From Petunia secreta (Eukaryota; Streptophyta; Magnoliopsida; Solanales; Solanaceae), in NCBI GenBank assembly GCA_029990175.1, contig JARKIP010000005.1, forward strand, positions 51,635,001-51,699,000: 64,000 nucleotides of DNA, in the 5' to 3' direction. A model generated the notes under the pieces. It saw nothing but the letters and a program-made list of their open reading frames with translations, searched no databases and was not told the origin of the DNA. Shown piece after piece: positions 11,745 to 23,880 of this stretch (its first letter is position 1; the number at the start of each line of letters is the position of its first letter). The position numbers and the translations under genes were made by a program.

Positions 11745-11893
11745 TCCACTTGATATACTTTTCGTGCTTAGGAATGGAAGCCTAAGTGAAACTTAGCATC
11801 AGAACTTAACTCTAAGGCTTCCACTTGATACATTTACTTTGCAAAGGAATGGAAACCCAAGAGAAATTTACCATCTGAACTTAACTATATTCT
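11745..11893. repeat. Two-copy tandem duplication, period 75 bp
   Basis: TCCACTTGATA...GGAATGGAA...GAACTTAACT occurs at 11745 and again at 11820, with clear divergence between the copies. Confidence 0.8.
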
Positions 11894-12528
11894 TTAATGA
11901 GTCAGATCTATTTTTTCTGAAATGAGTACTCCTCTGCTGTCACTTGTGAACAAATAGGAGTTAGCAAAGCAAGTGACAAGAAGAATAGGTTTCTGTGTCT
12001 TCAGATAATAGACATTCTAAAAGGAATGAGTCAAAAGTGGTTGGTCCCTAAAAGCCAACACAGCAAACCACAAGACATAAAATTCAGATGCTCAGAATGG
12101 TGAAATTAATCCATAGCGCAATTCTCATTGAAGCCTCCAACTCCAAGTCCAAAATGGGCAGTTTAAGACATGGAAATACACAAGACATGCAAAAGTTTGA
12201 TTCACAAAAGATGATGAAACCTGAACAACCAGTTCCATCATAAGAACAACCAAGTGCCGGTTGTAAAGCCGGTTATGCCAGTTTTACAGGTTGACCCTCA
12301 GTCTTCCTCCCGGCGCCCCCAATTCTATGGTAATTCACTAATGAGTATAAAATATTATAACATGCATTATCTCGGAGTATAAATATAAGTATAAACATAA
12401 AGTTCTTTTTGTAGTTTTGCACTTGTAAAAGAAATTTCTCAAATTACTTGGACATAAATCAGAGATTGACAGACAGGCAAAGATAGGGAAGATATATAAT
12501 GTGCTTTACAATATGAAAGAATGATAAG

Positions 12529-12660
12529 ACTTCCACTTCATTGCTCAAATAGATAAGAATTGTTACACAAAAGAGTTTCAGATGAGACAAATAAAAGATT
12601 GAATATACTTCCCACACCATTGCTCAGATAATTATTTATTGCTACAGTAAAAGAGTCTTT
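12529..12660. repeat. Two-copy tandem duplication, period 78 bp
   Basis: ACTTCCACTTCATTGCTCA...AAAAGAGTTT at 12529 recurs as ACTTCCCACACCATTGCTCA...AAAAGAGTCTT at 12607. The copies are diverged. Confidence 0.75.
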
Positions 12661-12832
12661 TACTAACAGATTTCCCCTGCTAACTTTATTAATTGTATGA
12701 AACATCATGAGTTTCATCTAGAGTTCACTATGCTCAAGTAAAGTTATTTCAAACAATTGAAGATCAAAAAAGAGGAGGTGGGGGCAGAAAAGCCATACAC
12801 ACAAGGTGAATTGTGCCATAGATGCTGTACAT

Positions 12833-13108
12833 ACAAATTTGAGCCATCTTAACACTAAATTTGAAATCCTGTAGTTTAATGGTCATTGTATCAACAATAT
12901 TTAATACTCAGTACAGCAAACCTTACCTCTACTATTTCAAATCTTTCAGGTTGCACAATATCTAGTACCTTACAAATTTGAGCCGTCTCAAAGTTAAATT
13001 TGAAAACTGTAGTTTAACGATCATTATATCAACATGAGTTTCTATTTAGTAAAGTAGACCTTACCTCTACTATCTCAAACATTTCATGTTGCACAATATC
13101 ATTTGCCT
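12833..13108. repeat. Two-copy tandem duplication, period 139 bp
   Basis: ACAAATTTGAGCC...TGTAGTTTAA...CCTTACCTCTACTAT...TTGCACAATATC occurs at 12833 and again at 12972 with scattered substitutions. Confidence 0.85.
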
Positions 13109-14891
13109 AGTTTGACGCATGTGAAAGGAAGGAAATTTGGTTACTGAAGTTTATGGCTAGTATGAGAAAAAGGGCCTGAGTGCTCCAAGGAGTTGATGAT
13201 TTTACAGTAGGAACACTCCCTCTAAATTAGCTTCTTTATCTACCGACTGGAAATCCTTTAGTGGCATGCCAAGAAGATAATCTGTGGAGACAAGAGAAAA
13301 ATGCTATTGAAATACATTACTGGAAGTCATTTGAGGATGCTGAAGACACAAGAAACAACTAAAGCAGTTTATCTGAAAGCAGAAAACGATTATAGCAAGC
13401 AAAAAACCATAATTCTGGATACGCTGGGCCACACTATTGGTAGGTCTGTACCTTGTTCATTTAAAGCAACAACAATAAGGAGGAACCACAAACTACAAGT
13501 TGAAAACATTCTGGACATGATCGGTTGGAGTATTGGTATGTGTGTGCCATGTTTATGCATCGATCCATTCTACCATTGACTTTTTGTTAAGTCACTTTCA
13601 GGAAGCTAGATCTTTCTAGTGGAGATCAAGTGCAAAGTTAGGTGATCATAACTGGCTCAAAAAAAAAAAAAAAAACCATAATGATGATTACTACTTCCTG
13701 AAGCATCGAAACGAATCATTTTGAATTGCAGTAGTGGGAGCAATGCTGTAAGTAAAATCCTGAGAGTCAGGTATCTCAATATTGAAGCAGAAGCCAGGTT
13801 ACGCTTCTTGGTTTCTTCATTGACTTGAACATAGAGATGCTTGCTTTAGTGGAAGACAATATTCATGGTCTCTTATGTGTCCCTTGAAAGTACAAGCCAA
13901 AAAGTTTATTTGTCGCCTTGATGATTCATTAGTAGAATCTCATGCAAGATGACCCTAACAAAAAATGAGGACCAGGAAATGGGAATATGTTCCCATGTCA
14001 GCTAATAGCTATCAAAGAAGCAGTAAGTAGACCATCAACTAAAGCAAAGTATTGTTCATTCTAAAGATGGATTATGAAACTTCTATAGATACTGGTGCTA
14101 TTAATTACCAGTGCATTCAGATTGCATGACATTCTACATTGCATTTTAGAAGGAAAAAAAGGGACTTCAAGTTTGATGTTTCCAACAGCTTGCAACTTTT
14201 TAACTGGTCTTTGGGGTTAGACTACAAATTTTATGGTCTGACCACGACTGACAAAGCTCTAGTATGTGTGGGGTCTGGAGAAACAAGTTTTTACAAGTCA
14301 AAACAATAAACATTTCTTACAGAATCACCATTCAGCATAACATAGAAAGGGGGTAAAAACAAAAGGAATAGAGTCATTAGCTGCAGAAAAGAATCAAAAA
14401 GTAACAAAAAATGCGTTTACAGCTCAGGAAAATTCTCAGCTCAGAGTTGGACACAAAGTCACTCTCTAGTATTCTCCTCACTGAAGCAAACCACAGATAT
14501 ACTGCATGTGCTAATCTGCACAGAAAGCATGCTTCCCAGCATCGAGCACATTTCCGACCAAACAGCTTTCTGCACAAATACTAAAAGAATATAATAAAAA
14601 ATGTGGGAGCATCAGAATCTGGGATTCAAGTTTATACCTTTGAAAAGAGCAGCTTCCACCAGCAACGTCAAAGGACGCCCTTTTGCTATTTTTATTTGAG
14701 GGGGTGGGGGGCTGCTGGTGGCGCAGAACGAACTAATCCGCGACCAGCAAGTTTTCCGAAAGCGAACTGAATGGGAATTGTTACTTTCCAAAACTCTTGG
14801 TCGCTTTAGTTCGGTTAGCAGGCAGGACGCCTTCCTCAGTTTGGCTCATATTATTCTATATACCATGTTTATATGGTGGCGTGATGTTCTT

Positions 14892-14915
14892 GGGGGGGGG
14901 GGGGGGGGGGGGGGG
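14892..14915 (+). repeat. Poly(G)24 tract
   Basis: Twenty-four consecutive G residues. The glycine-run frames at 14718-15060 exist only because of it. Its exact length should be treated as uncertain. Confidence 0.85.
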
Positions 14916-15617
14916 TTGGACAGGCTTTTTAAAAGAACACATAACATGTTCCTCTTCTTCAGAGGAAAATTATATATATTTTTTCCATGTAGCTACTAAT
15001 CTCAAGGTTCTCCTCAACCATCCCTGGAGTATGAAAAAGGGAATTCCAAGAGAGACTTAGGAACGACTAATCTTTGAAAGCATAATAGAACCTGATATAA
15101 ACCTAGGTTCTGCGCAGATACGGCTAACTTCATGTGATAGCAACAGTTGCAACTTAGTTTCTGTGCGTGTTTGTCAGAAAATTATAATTGATTTGATCTA
15201 CTTCTCACATACAAATAGTAGGGAGTCAATAGATACCTGGATTCTTTTGGGTAAAAAAAATGGATAAACGTTCATCCTATAATTACCATTTGGGTATCTA
15301 GTGAAATGCTTAGGTATATGAGTTCCACGAAAGAACTCCTCTCTAATTTAAGAGCTTTAATACTAATATTTGTTAGAGATGGTAGAGTGATATATTTATT
15401 CTTCCTCTATTCATCCATTTCGAATGCAATAACTCATTTAATATGCAACTGAACAAAAAATGGTCGTAAACACATTTGTTTTGATTTGATATTGAATCCT
15501 ACAATTGTGTACTTTCATCTAAATCGCGTTGACCAGCTCATTGTGAGGGAAACTAGGAAACCTCTTTTCACCCTTCAATTATCCATTTCTGCTAGAGTGA
15601 TTTTGTTACCATTCAAA

Positions 15618-15688
15618 GAATCTACATGCAGTAAATACAGTTATCTTTCTCAAAAAAAAAAAAAAAAAAAGAATCTACATGCAGTAAA
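15618..15688 (+). mobile_element. 35-bp retro-insertion with 18-bp target duplication
   Basis: GAATCTACATGCAGTAAA occurs at 15618-15635 and identically at 15671-15688. Between the copies are 16 bases (TACAGTTATCTTTCTC) followed by A19. A direct repeat plus a 3' poly(A) is the signature of target-primed reverse transcription, here of an almost wholly 5'-truncated LINE or SINE transcript. Confidence 0.8.
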
Positions 15689-17330
15689 AGATAAAACATA
15701 ACATTACTTAAAAGGAGCAATTCAAATAAAGAAACTATTTGTTTACTGTTATTTAAAAAAATTCCAGATAATAGATAATTTCCTCAGATACATGAAACTT
15801 ATGTTCCTAATCACCAAATTCATTGGATTAACCATTGGTGGTAACCTAAAAAAAGAAATCCTTAGACTAGAGGCAAGTTTTTGTCGGCATCTCTATTTGA
15901 CCAAATATCCCATTATAAGATCTCTATTATATTGTCTAACAGGCTTGCGTGTTCTTTAATAAGCACAAAGGGAAGATAAAAACAGCTCCATAAGTAAAAA
16001 CGAGCAAAGGGAACGAAAAGCAAGAAAAGAAAGAAGGAAGGAGCATTGACAGTTGCCTCTTTTTTTTTTATCTTCTTCCTTTTCTTCAACTCTCGTAGTC
16101 ATTATTTGAAACTACAGTCAGGTTTTGGTGTCCATCATGTTACTTTGACACCAAAAGGTCAAAAACCATATGAAAAGGATAGAAGAATTGATGATGCTGG
16201 AACATTTGTTGCTTTCATAGTATCCACCATCACATGCAAAGAAATGATAAAAGTTTCCAGTGAAAGCTCCCTATCTGTTCCACATCGTTCTGAATCACCA
16301 AATATACATATTTATCTATAGACACATAGGAATATATAAAAATAAATAAATAAATAAATAAAAATTATTTTCGTGCTCAGAAACTTACAGGTTTTAAATT
16401 TCATTTCATAATAATTCTACAGTATATTTTAGAACACTTCAGCATCTTATTGAAAAGATCAATAAGATGATAAATCAAAACGGCACACAAATAGCCCGGT
16501 GAGGTTCAAGACCTTAAAATAACACACAAAACTGCATAGGAAAAGGAAAGAGAATCAACGGCAAAAAGTGCTCCTGGACTTCGAATTCCACCAAAACTCA
16601 AGAACAATAACCTCCTTCACTCAAAACTAGTTTTGATATATAATAGAAGAAAGGAAAAATAATTCTTTGTCCACTTCTATACTCATCTATCCCTTGATCA
16701 AAGTAGATGGGAGCAGAATAAAGCATTACCAAAAAAAGGGGCAGGCCAGGGAGGGGGGAGGATGATGGACAGAGGGGAGCAACAAGAACCAAGCAAAACC
16801 TGGCTACTACGTTAGGTTTGGCAATCTACGGCACTGCATAAGATTCTAAGAGAAGTGCAAACAAGTAAACAAATTTGAGGACGTAAATTCATCTTACGTG
16901 ATTGCATAATGGGCGACACGTTTCAAGTGAATACCATGTGAAAGAAACAGCCGAGACTACAAATGGAGTATATGGAGGGAAAGGCTAGAGAAAAGCAACA
17001 AAGGCATCGAGCTTGAGTTCAAGAATTCAAATATTAATAGAATTCGCTCATTTTACAATGTTGTGATGCAGCTGTACCTTGATGATTATAGGAAAAAGAT
17101 TACTCGATATAATTTTCCTAATTAAAGATTATCATAAAACAGTATCCATAAAAAGAACGAGTTTGGATCAATAAACATAGATATTATTGCTAGTGCATAA
17201 CCACCAATGATCCTTATTCTATAAGAGCCAACAGAAATTGTCGAAACTATTCAGTATCTCCTAAATGTCCTACATTATTCATATAATTCATAGAACTTTC
17301 TTTAAACTACGAAAGAACTAAAAACATGAT

Positions 17331-18002
17331 TCATTTCTTAATTTTACGAACTTTCCTATGACCCCAAACTTCCAATCTACCTGCAGGGCATCCACATTGA
17401 GCTCTAAAAATAAGCACAGTCCGTCCATTACGCGGCGCCATCCTCTTCAACTCAGCTTCTAGCTCTTTCCTTTCTTCCCCCAACTCCAACGGCTTCACTC
17501 CATAATCATAAAACGCGTTCCCATTACACGAATCCCATGGAATACACTTAACACAGTCCTCAGATTCTAACTGTATATCAAATTCGACTGCTTTCCTTAA
17601 CCCTTTACATTTTGGATTCCCACATTTCCTTGATCTCAAATCAATAATTTCCCAAATTACAATAACAACAATTACTCCTAAAAACGCCACGAATAACCCG
17701 ACGAAATACGCCACAGGGGAATTACTGATCACCTCAATAAAAACATCACAAATAATAGGGCTAACTTCAGTGAAAATTAATTTGAAATAAGGGATTAATA
17801 AAAACCCCAATGATCCAAGTACTAAAACCAATATAATTAAATCAAGTGCAGCAAAAGGTGAATAATCACATGAATTTGAATTTGAATTTGAATTTGAATT
17901 TGAATTTTTGTGTTTTTTGGTAATTTGGGAATTGAATTTATTGTTGTTTTTGTGATGTTCAAATGCTTTGCAAAATTCAATCAAACTTTTGCAATCAACC
18001 AT
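17331..18002 (-). CDS. At5g19025-like two-pass membrane protein
   Basis: A single-exon 223-residue protein. The start is taken at the second in-frame ATG (18002) because the homologous family begins MVDC-SLIEFCKAFE, as here; an upstream ATG at 18026 would add eight residues. It belongs to the family that Arabidopsis annotation calls At5g19025-like or ribosomal L34e superfamily, but it is not a ribosomal protein and its role is unknown. Order of parts: a short N-terminal motif, a low-complexity (Asn-Ser)6 linker at about residues 33-44, a hydrophobic segment at about 50-77, a second at about 97-120, then a Cys-rich soluble tail with CGNPKC, a CVKC pair and QCGCPAG, and a basic end KVRKIKK. Two membrane spans put both termini on the same side. 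The Asn-Ser linker is an in-frame hexanucleotide microsatellite and probably varies in length. No frame break is seen, so the gene looks functional. Confidence 0.85.
   Translation of the reverse strand: MVDCKSLIEFCKAFEHHKNNNKFNSQITKKHKNSNSNSNSNSNSCDYSPFAALDLIILVLVLGSLGFLLIPYFKLIFTEVSPIICDVFIEVISNSPVAYFVGLFVAFLGVIVVIVIWEIIDLRSRKCGNPKCKGLRKAVEFDIQLESEDCVKCIPWDSCNGNAFYDYGVKPLELGEERKELEAELKRMAPRNGRTVLIFRAQCGCPAGRLEVWGHRKVRKIKK
17872..17907 (-). repeat. (GAATTT)n microsatellite in a coding region
   Basis: Six near-perfect hexamers, encoding alternating Asn and Ser in the membrane protein on the minus strand. Length changes in whole units keep the frame. Confidence 0.9.
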
Positions 18003-19026
18003 TTGAGTACACAAATTTAACCTCAAATAGTGTATTCAGTCCTTTGTGTTCGATTCGTTTTTTAAAAAAAAAAAAAAACAATTGGAATTAAGGGGAGAGT
18101 GAAATTTGGTGTTGACTTAGAATTTGATTTTTGGTATTTGTTGGAAGAAAATAAAAATGAAGAGAGAATCTAGCTGAAAAGATAATATAAGAAGAGGGCG
18201 TGGATATCGGAGGGAGATCACAAAATGCACAGAGACAAAGTGATGTGCTTAATAGTTAATTTAAAGAATGAAATGTAAATGTATTAATAAATGTAACTGA
18301 CTTGTTTAGTGAATGGGAAAGATTAGAGATAAGAATGATATTAATGATGAGTTAATGAGTATTTGAGTAATCTGAAAAGAAATCAGATTCAGTGTAATCA
18401 TATTTGACTTGTTTGTTTGTTTGAGTAGTATAATAATTGCTTAATTAGTTTTGAGACAGATAAAATGATAATACATTGAGGAGATTGGAAAAAAATAGTT
18501 TTTTTTTTTTAACAAAATTAATTAGATCAAATGTAATCATACTTGATTTGTTTGTCTGATTAAATAATAATTGCTTAATTAGCAATAAATTAGTTGTAGT
18601 TAGAGGAACAATACTGTATTTGCGTGTTTCGAGGGTCTGAATATCAAGAAATCACATGTTATACTTTTCAATTCGCTTTTTCAACAATTAAAATTTATGT
18701 TGGGATACATTTATTTTAACAACACTATTATGTATCAGAAAGTATGAATTGTGTATTTCTAGTGTATAAAGTACCTAAATGAAATGCTTTAAATAGGTAT
18801 TAAGTGCAATATTGTGAAAATATCCGCATTTTCGAATAACTTTCTTTTTGCCGATTAGGAAACAACGAACCAAGTACATATGAAAGGCAATTAGAGACGG
18901 TTCTAGGTAGGTATAAGGGGATTCAACTGAACTTTAAACCCTTTATAATATGTGATTTCTCTTCTCAATAGATAAAGTGATGTGTTCAATATTTAATTTA
19001 TAGAGTTTTTGTTTGTTTAAACGGAA

Positions 19027-19483
19027 AAGGTTCATATTTACCCCATGTACTATTTGAAATTAGTTAAGTCTAACATCTATTATATTTTTTTTCTATCCCT
19101 GCCTTTAGCAAAATTGATATATATGCCCCTCATTTTGACAAAGTTATGGGCCCGCCTTAACCATTATAAGTGGCGCCCATCCAAACAATCTCCCATTTTA
19201 TTAGCCATCATTTCGGTTGAAAAGTCTTGCCAGACAGGCAGATTTTTCGATGGTGGTGAACTTTCAAAGAAATAGGGAGGGAGAGGGTGCTTATTTGTAT
19301 TTTGGAACGGATTGTGGGGGTCGGGTAAAATATTGATGGGTCAGAGTTGGAATTGGAATTATTAAATAGGATTAAAATGGGAGATTGTTTGGATGGACGC
19401 CACGTGTAAGGGTTAAGGCGGGCCCCTAGCTCGGTCAAAATAAGGGGCATAAATACCAAATTTGCTAACGACAGGGATAAAAA

Positions 19484-19553
<70 letters not shown>

Positions 19554-19598
19554 ATTAGACTTAACTAATTTCAAATAATATGGGGTAGATATGACCCT
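19027..19598. mobile_element. Fold-back MITE with long inverted ends
   Basis: The left arm (AGGTTCATATTTACCCCATG, then TTTGAAATTAGTTAAGTCTA) is matched by the reverse complement of the right arm (AGGGTCATATCTACCCCATA, then the same TTTGAAATTAGTTAAGTCTA). A second arm block, GGGCCCGCCTTAACC near 19149 against GGTTAAGGCGGGCCC near 19408, and CAATCTCCCATTTTA against its complement near 19371, extend the inverted arms to roughly 170-190 bp. The copies differ by a TA expansion in the right arm. The element has no coding capacity. Confidence 0.85.
19486..19552. repeat. (AT)n microsatellite, about 66 bp
   Basis: An uninterrupted AT run within the right arm of the fold-back MITE. Confidence 0.95.
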
Positions 19599-19764
19599 GC
19601 TTCGTTATTTAAATAAATGTAAAAAGACTTATTTAGTTAATGTGAAAGATAGAGAGGTGAATGTAACTATTGGTGAGTAATTGGGTAATCTGATTCATAT
19701 TTGACCTATTTGTTTGATTGAGTAGTATAATAATTGTTTAATTAGTTTTAAGTGATACATCTCA

Positions 19765-19822
19765 CCTTCCTCATATCCTACTCGTGAGATAATAGTGGGT
19801 ATGTTGTTGTTGTTGTTGTTGG
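19765..19822 (+). mobile_element. RTE/SINE 3' tail fragment
   Basis: The short text ends TGGGTATG(TTG)n, the characteristic 3' end of plant RTE LINEs and their SINEs. Only the last few dozen bases remain, inside copy B of the duplication. Confidence 0.5.
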
Positions 19823-20159
19823 AGAATGATATTAATTGTGGAGATTAAGAAGATAAGAAATTGCATATTATAATTTTCAAATGGTTTTTTATTTTTTCCA
19901 ATAATTAAATTTTGCGTTGGAATACACTTATTACTATATATTATGTATCAAAAAAGTGAATTGTGTATTCGAACGTATAAAATATACATAATTATTAGGT
20001 ACTTTTTAAATGCTTCAAATATGTACGAAGTGTAATATTGTAAAAATAGACCTTTTCGAATAACTTTCTTTTTGGACAACTAGGAGACGAACCGAGTACA
20101 TAATATGAAAGTTGATTACAAGCTCAGTTTAAACTGTCAATAAACTACACATATTCTAG

Positions 20160-21848
20160 TTATGGCATTGCCAATGTAGAGATACGTATATAGAGGTTGA
20201 ATTCGCTAAATGAAACACACGGAGATCAGGATAGAAAGCTACCACACAACCTAGATCCTTAGTAAGTTGTAGACTAATAGCAAATTATATTTGAATTCAG
20301 GGATATGCAGAACAATGTGGATGATTTTGTCATTCAAGGTAGTTGATTTCCTAATATGTGTGATATTAACTTGACCACCAGTGGGCAGATTAACTTTGCT
20401 TTCGTCCAGTTGAGCTAACTTCTCATAATTAGTAAGAAACTCTATATTGTGAACCATATGATTTGATGCCCCAATGTCTATTATCCAGTTACATTTAACT
20501 AGATTAGACATGAGAGCAATAACAGTACCCGCTGCTCCAACAGTAGCAACATCTGCTGCAGATTCAACTTCCTTGCCTTTGAGCATGTGCATGATCTGGT
20601 TGTACTGTTCTGGTGTGAAGACTGAGATTGGAGAAGAAGTAGTAGCACAGGAATTGGGGTTCACACCATGAGAAGCATGAGATGAACTTTCAGAAGATTG
20701 ATAGTTGTAGGCACTTGCAGGCTGATAGCAATTATAAGTGGGATGTTCGTGGGGAACTGCATTGTTAGCATAGCTAGGGAGATTATAGTTCTTGAAATTA
20801 TTATTACCACTAGTATAAGTGTTGTTTCCACCAGAATAACTGTTGTTTCCACTAGAGTAATTACTGCTACTACCACCAAAATAGTTTCTAGAACCTACTC
20901 CTCCTTTCTTTTTGTTCTTATTTCTGTTATCTCTATTTGGATACCCAATCAACTTGTAGCAGCCATCCCTGTTATGATTTGTCAAATGACAATAATCACA
21001 GTACATTGATGTTCTTCTTGAATTATTACTTCCTCTGCCAGACCCCTGATTTCTCTCATAGTTAGGGGTTCTAGGTCTAGAGTTATTGTAGTTCATCATG
21101 TTACTCATCAAGGCAGCTGACTCATTTACTTCTATTCCACCAGATGTGGTTCCTCCCAACATTCTTTGACTTCCTACATTAATCACCATAGCATAAGCTT
21201 GATTCACAGTTGGCAGGGGACTAGTCATTAGGATCTAACTCTTAGCATTTTCATAGGAGTCACTAAGTCCCATTAAAAACTGCAATAGCATCTATTGCTG
21301 GAAATGTTCAGTATGTTGGTTAGACTCAGGGCAAGCACAAGTAGGAGGAGGGACTAATGCCTCAATTTCATCCCACAATTCTCTGAGCTTAGTAAAGTAT
21401 ACAGATACAAATGATATGCCTTGAGTTAAAGTTGCAATTTCCTTGTGAAGATAGTATGCCCTAGAGGCATTAATTTAGTCAAATCTTTCCCTAAGATCCT
21501 CCCAAACCTTAGATGCATCAGATGCATAGATCACAATACTTATTAAGCTTTTAGACACAATATTTATTATCCAGGCTAAAACAATAGCATTACACCTATT
21601 CCATAGTTCATGAAGACTAGGATCATACATTTCCCTCTTACAAGTGCCAAGGACAAAACCTAATTTGTTCTTTCCACGCAGTACAATTTTCATAGACTTA
21701 CTCCATAGGGAATAATTTTCAGCACCTAACAATTGAACTAAAACAATAATCGAACCTTGTGTATCAGATGGATGAATGTACATGGGTGATTGTGAACAAT
21801 TTGTGCAATTCCTTGAGCGTGAACTTGCTCAACAGTATTATCCGCCAT
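20160..21848 (-). pseudogene. Copia gag-protease remnant
   Basis: On the minus strand from the ATG at 21848 the reading gives a copia gag: HPSDTQGS..ENYSLWSKSM near the N-terminus, NRCNAIVLAWI and WEDLRERFD. After an in-frame stop region it continues through a Ser/Asn/Gly-rich part with a CX2CX4HX4C zinc knuckle (CDYCHLTNHNRDGC, about 21000-20960). The start of the aspartic protease follows (NWIIDIGASNHM, about 20490-20455). The usual protease Asp-Thr/Ser-Gly is here Asp-Ile-Gly, which would be inactive. Frames are broken near 21790, at several stops between 21475 and 21228, and again near 20270. Integrase and RT are absent: the element stops at about 20160. Confidence 0.85.
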
Positions 21849-22039
21849 TGATGCAATACTAAGCTTTTTACAGCAAAAAAATCACTTGAATTGGTAGATT
21901 TCTAACCCTAGATTCAGCAATTTCACCAAACCCTAGAATTTTGAAGGAATTATATTTGTAGAATGCTATAGAATTGATTGTGTAAGACGATGACCTCTTG
22001 AACTAAGCTAGAATCTTCCAGAAGTTTCTCGAACCGGGA

Positions 22040-22051
22040 GCTCTGATAGCA
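22040..22051 (-). promoter_or_regulatory. Primer-binding site of the copia remnant
   Basis: On the minus strand TGCTATCAGAGC, one base from the canonical TGGTATCAGAGC complementary to initiator Met tRNA. It lies between the LTR and the gag start, as expected. Confidence 0.7.
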
Positions 22052-22287
22052 TTTTATTTAACTCAGTAATGGAGAAAATCTAGAGAGAGAAAGTGGGGAA
22101 GAGAGTGACTTCCATTTCAAGTAAGAGAGAGAAGTTACAATATTAAGTCTTAGCTCGACTACCAGCCTAACTACCCTATTTATAGAAGTAACTAACTACT
22201 CTAACTATGCTATGGTTAACTAACTCATGCACAGTTAAATTAACTCAATCGTATAACTAACTAACTATTCGATCATATCAACAAAAC
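22052..22287 (-). mobile_element. 5' LTR of the copia remnant
   Basis: On the minus strand the sequence starts TGTTGATATG near 22287, has a TATAAATAG box near 22180, and ends close to the primer-binding site. About 235 bp. The exact outer edge is estimated, since the 3' LTR is lost. Confidence 0.55.
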
Positions 22288-22965
22288 TACCAGCTGACAA
22301 TTACAGAGAAGTCTCAGCCAACCCATATTATCATAATCCTAATCTAATAACGAATTGATAACTCTGAATGCATAGCTATTCCTTCAATGCGATTTACTTG
22401 TAATCAAGCTAAGGAGTTACAAGCACTTGAATTGTTCCTGATGAAATGAGAAACCTCACAAGATCATTTAGAGAAGGCCATTTCAGGTTGCACAATTAAT
22501 TGGGAAGAGATCCATGATATAGACTTTTGGCTTGTGGGTGAAGAAGAACACAAAAATATGCAAGGAGCACAAGGCATGCATGAATAGTTTTAACGATCTG
22601 AATGTGCCCATACTGCCAACCATGGCCACGATGAGGACTCTGTTACTGAAACACTATTTGGCCTAAATGTATGCCAAGGCCTAGTTAAAGATATTTTAGA
22701 CTTATTAGATTAGTATTAACCATGATATAAATATCATATCCCCTTACTTGGTAGTATTAGACTTGATTGAATAAAAACATGTTTCGTAATCTTCACTTTT
22801 CTTAGGTTTTACCTTGCTACAATAGGTATTTTTTAATGTTGATTCTATTATTGCTCTATAACTTCTGTAAGGGTTTCGAGAGTTTATCAATCTCTTGAAA
22901 TCCATGATAGAATAAGTGCAAAACTTAGGTCTTTCTGGATGAGATTGCACATTTTCAGCTAATAG

Positions 22966-23880
22966 GTGTTAAATTCTTCTTCCAGCTTTGTGACTATCTT
23001 TCTATCTTTTGCTTGTTTTCCATTTTGTTTTCTTTTGGTGTCAACTAATTATCATAAATCAAAGTTTATTCATGCCAGCCCTAAGGAAGAAACCTCGGCT
23101 GGTTCATATGTTAATCCACCCTATACTGCATGGATGAAGCAGGATCAATTGTTGTTAAGATGGATTTTTTCAACCCTTAGTGAAGGCATCCTAGCCCAAG
23201 TTGTGGTTTGTTCAACCTCTCAAGCAGTCTGGCAAGTTCTTGAGTCGATGTTTGCTTCATATTCCAAGGCACGGATAATGCAACTAAGGTTCAAATGCAA
23301 ACTACCAAGAAAGGACAGTCATCCATGGTGGAATATCTTCAAAAGATGAAAACTTGTGTTGACAATCTTGTTGTAGCAGCATATCCAGTAGCTGATGAAG
23401 ATCTTGTCTTGTATATCTTTAGAGGACTTGGTCAGAATATGACGCTCTTCTTGTGTCTGTCACTTCTCCATTATGCGGAGATAGTTCGCGTATGTGGCCT
23501 CGCCAGCGGGGCGCCCTGAGGATAAAACATAAAACTCAAGTGCCGAACCAATTTCATTGGAAGACCTTCATGGACTTCTATCAAGCCATGAATATTGATG
23601 GGAATAAATGACCTTGCTGGAATAAGGAAAGGCACAGGTGAATCTGTCCACTCGCAATACCAACAGCGTCAAGAATGATAATGGTTTAAGCACAACATTA
23701 ATTCTAGCCACTTCAATGGTAGTAGGGATACAAGAGGACGTGGTATGGGTCGCACCAAACCTAACCATTCTAACCCGTCCGCTCAAAATCAGTGTCAAGT
23801 GTGTAATAAGTCTGGTCACTCAGCCCTAAATTGCTACCATCGTTTTGATCACACGCATCATGCTCCCTCTAAATAAAAAA
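22966..23880 (+). pseudogene. Copia gag remnant, plus strand
   Basis: Two frames join into one gag: NPPYTAWMKQDQLLLRWIFS then QVLESMFASYSKARIMQLR in the first, and VEYLQKMKTCVDNL then ADEDLVLYIFRGLGQN in the second, with a frameshift near 23300. After a short unrelated GC-rich stretch at about 23475-23520 it resumes and ends with a CX2CX4HX4C zinc knuckle (CQVCNKSGHSALNC, about 23793-23835). The part before about 23085 is not gag-like. No protease or pol follows. The orientation is opposite to the gag remnant at 20160-21848, so these are two separate elements. Confidence 0.8.

Larger units (their letters stand above)
10282..17330. other. Seven kilobases without a recognised gene
   Basis: I see no exon chain, transposon protein or RNA gene here. 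The frames at 10659-10850, 13301-13579, 14377-14577, 14718-14999, 15486-15701 and 16046-16321 lack any known domain and several are driven by homopolymers. The stretch holds small two-copy tandem duplications, a poly(G) run and one tiny retro-insertion, listed separately. It lies downstream of the minus-strand gene at 17331 and may include its 3' UTR at the right edge. Confidence 0.5.
18230..20110. repeat. Tandem duplication of about 700 bp, second copy split
   Basis: Copy A (about 18230-18900) includes AAAGTGATGTGCTTAATA, TAATAATTGCTTAATTAG and CGAATAACTTTCTTTTTG. Copy B (about 18965-20110) has the same landmarks in the same order: AAAGTGATGTGTTCAATA near 18973, TAATAATTGTTTAATTAG near 19730 and CGAATAACTTTCTTTTTG near 20058. 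It is interrupted by the fold-back element at 19027-19598. The copies are clearly diverged. Confidence 0.75.

Noticed and set aside
13301..13579. 92-codon frame with an internal near-repeat (NILDMIGWSIG / ILDTLGHTIG)
   Set aside because: Lies in gene-free DNA with many small duplications; no domain or splice context.
14718..15060. Frames with glycine runs
   Set aside because: Created by the poly(G)24 tract in two frames.
20474..21009. Plus-strand frames over the copia remnant
   Set aside because: Antisense shadows of the minus-strand gag.
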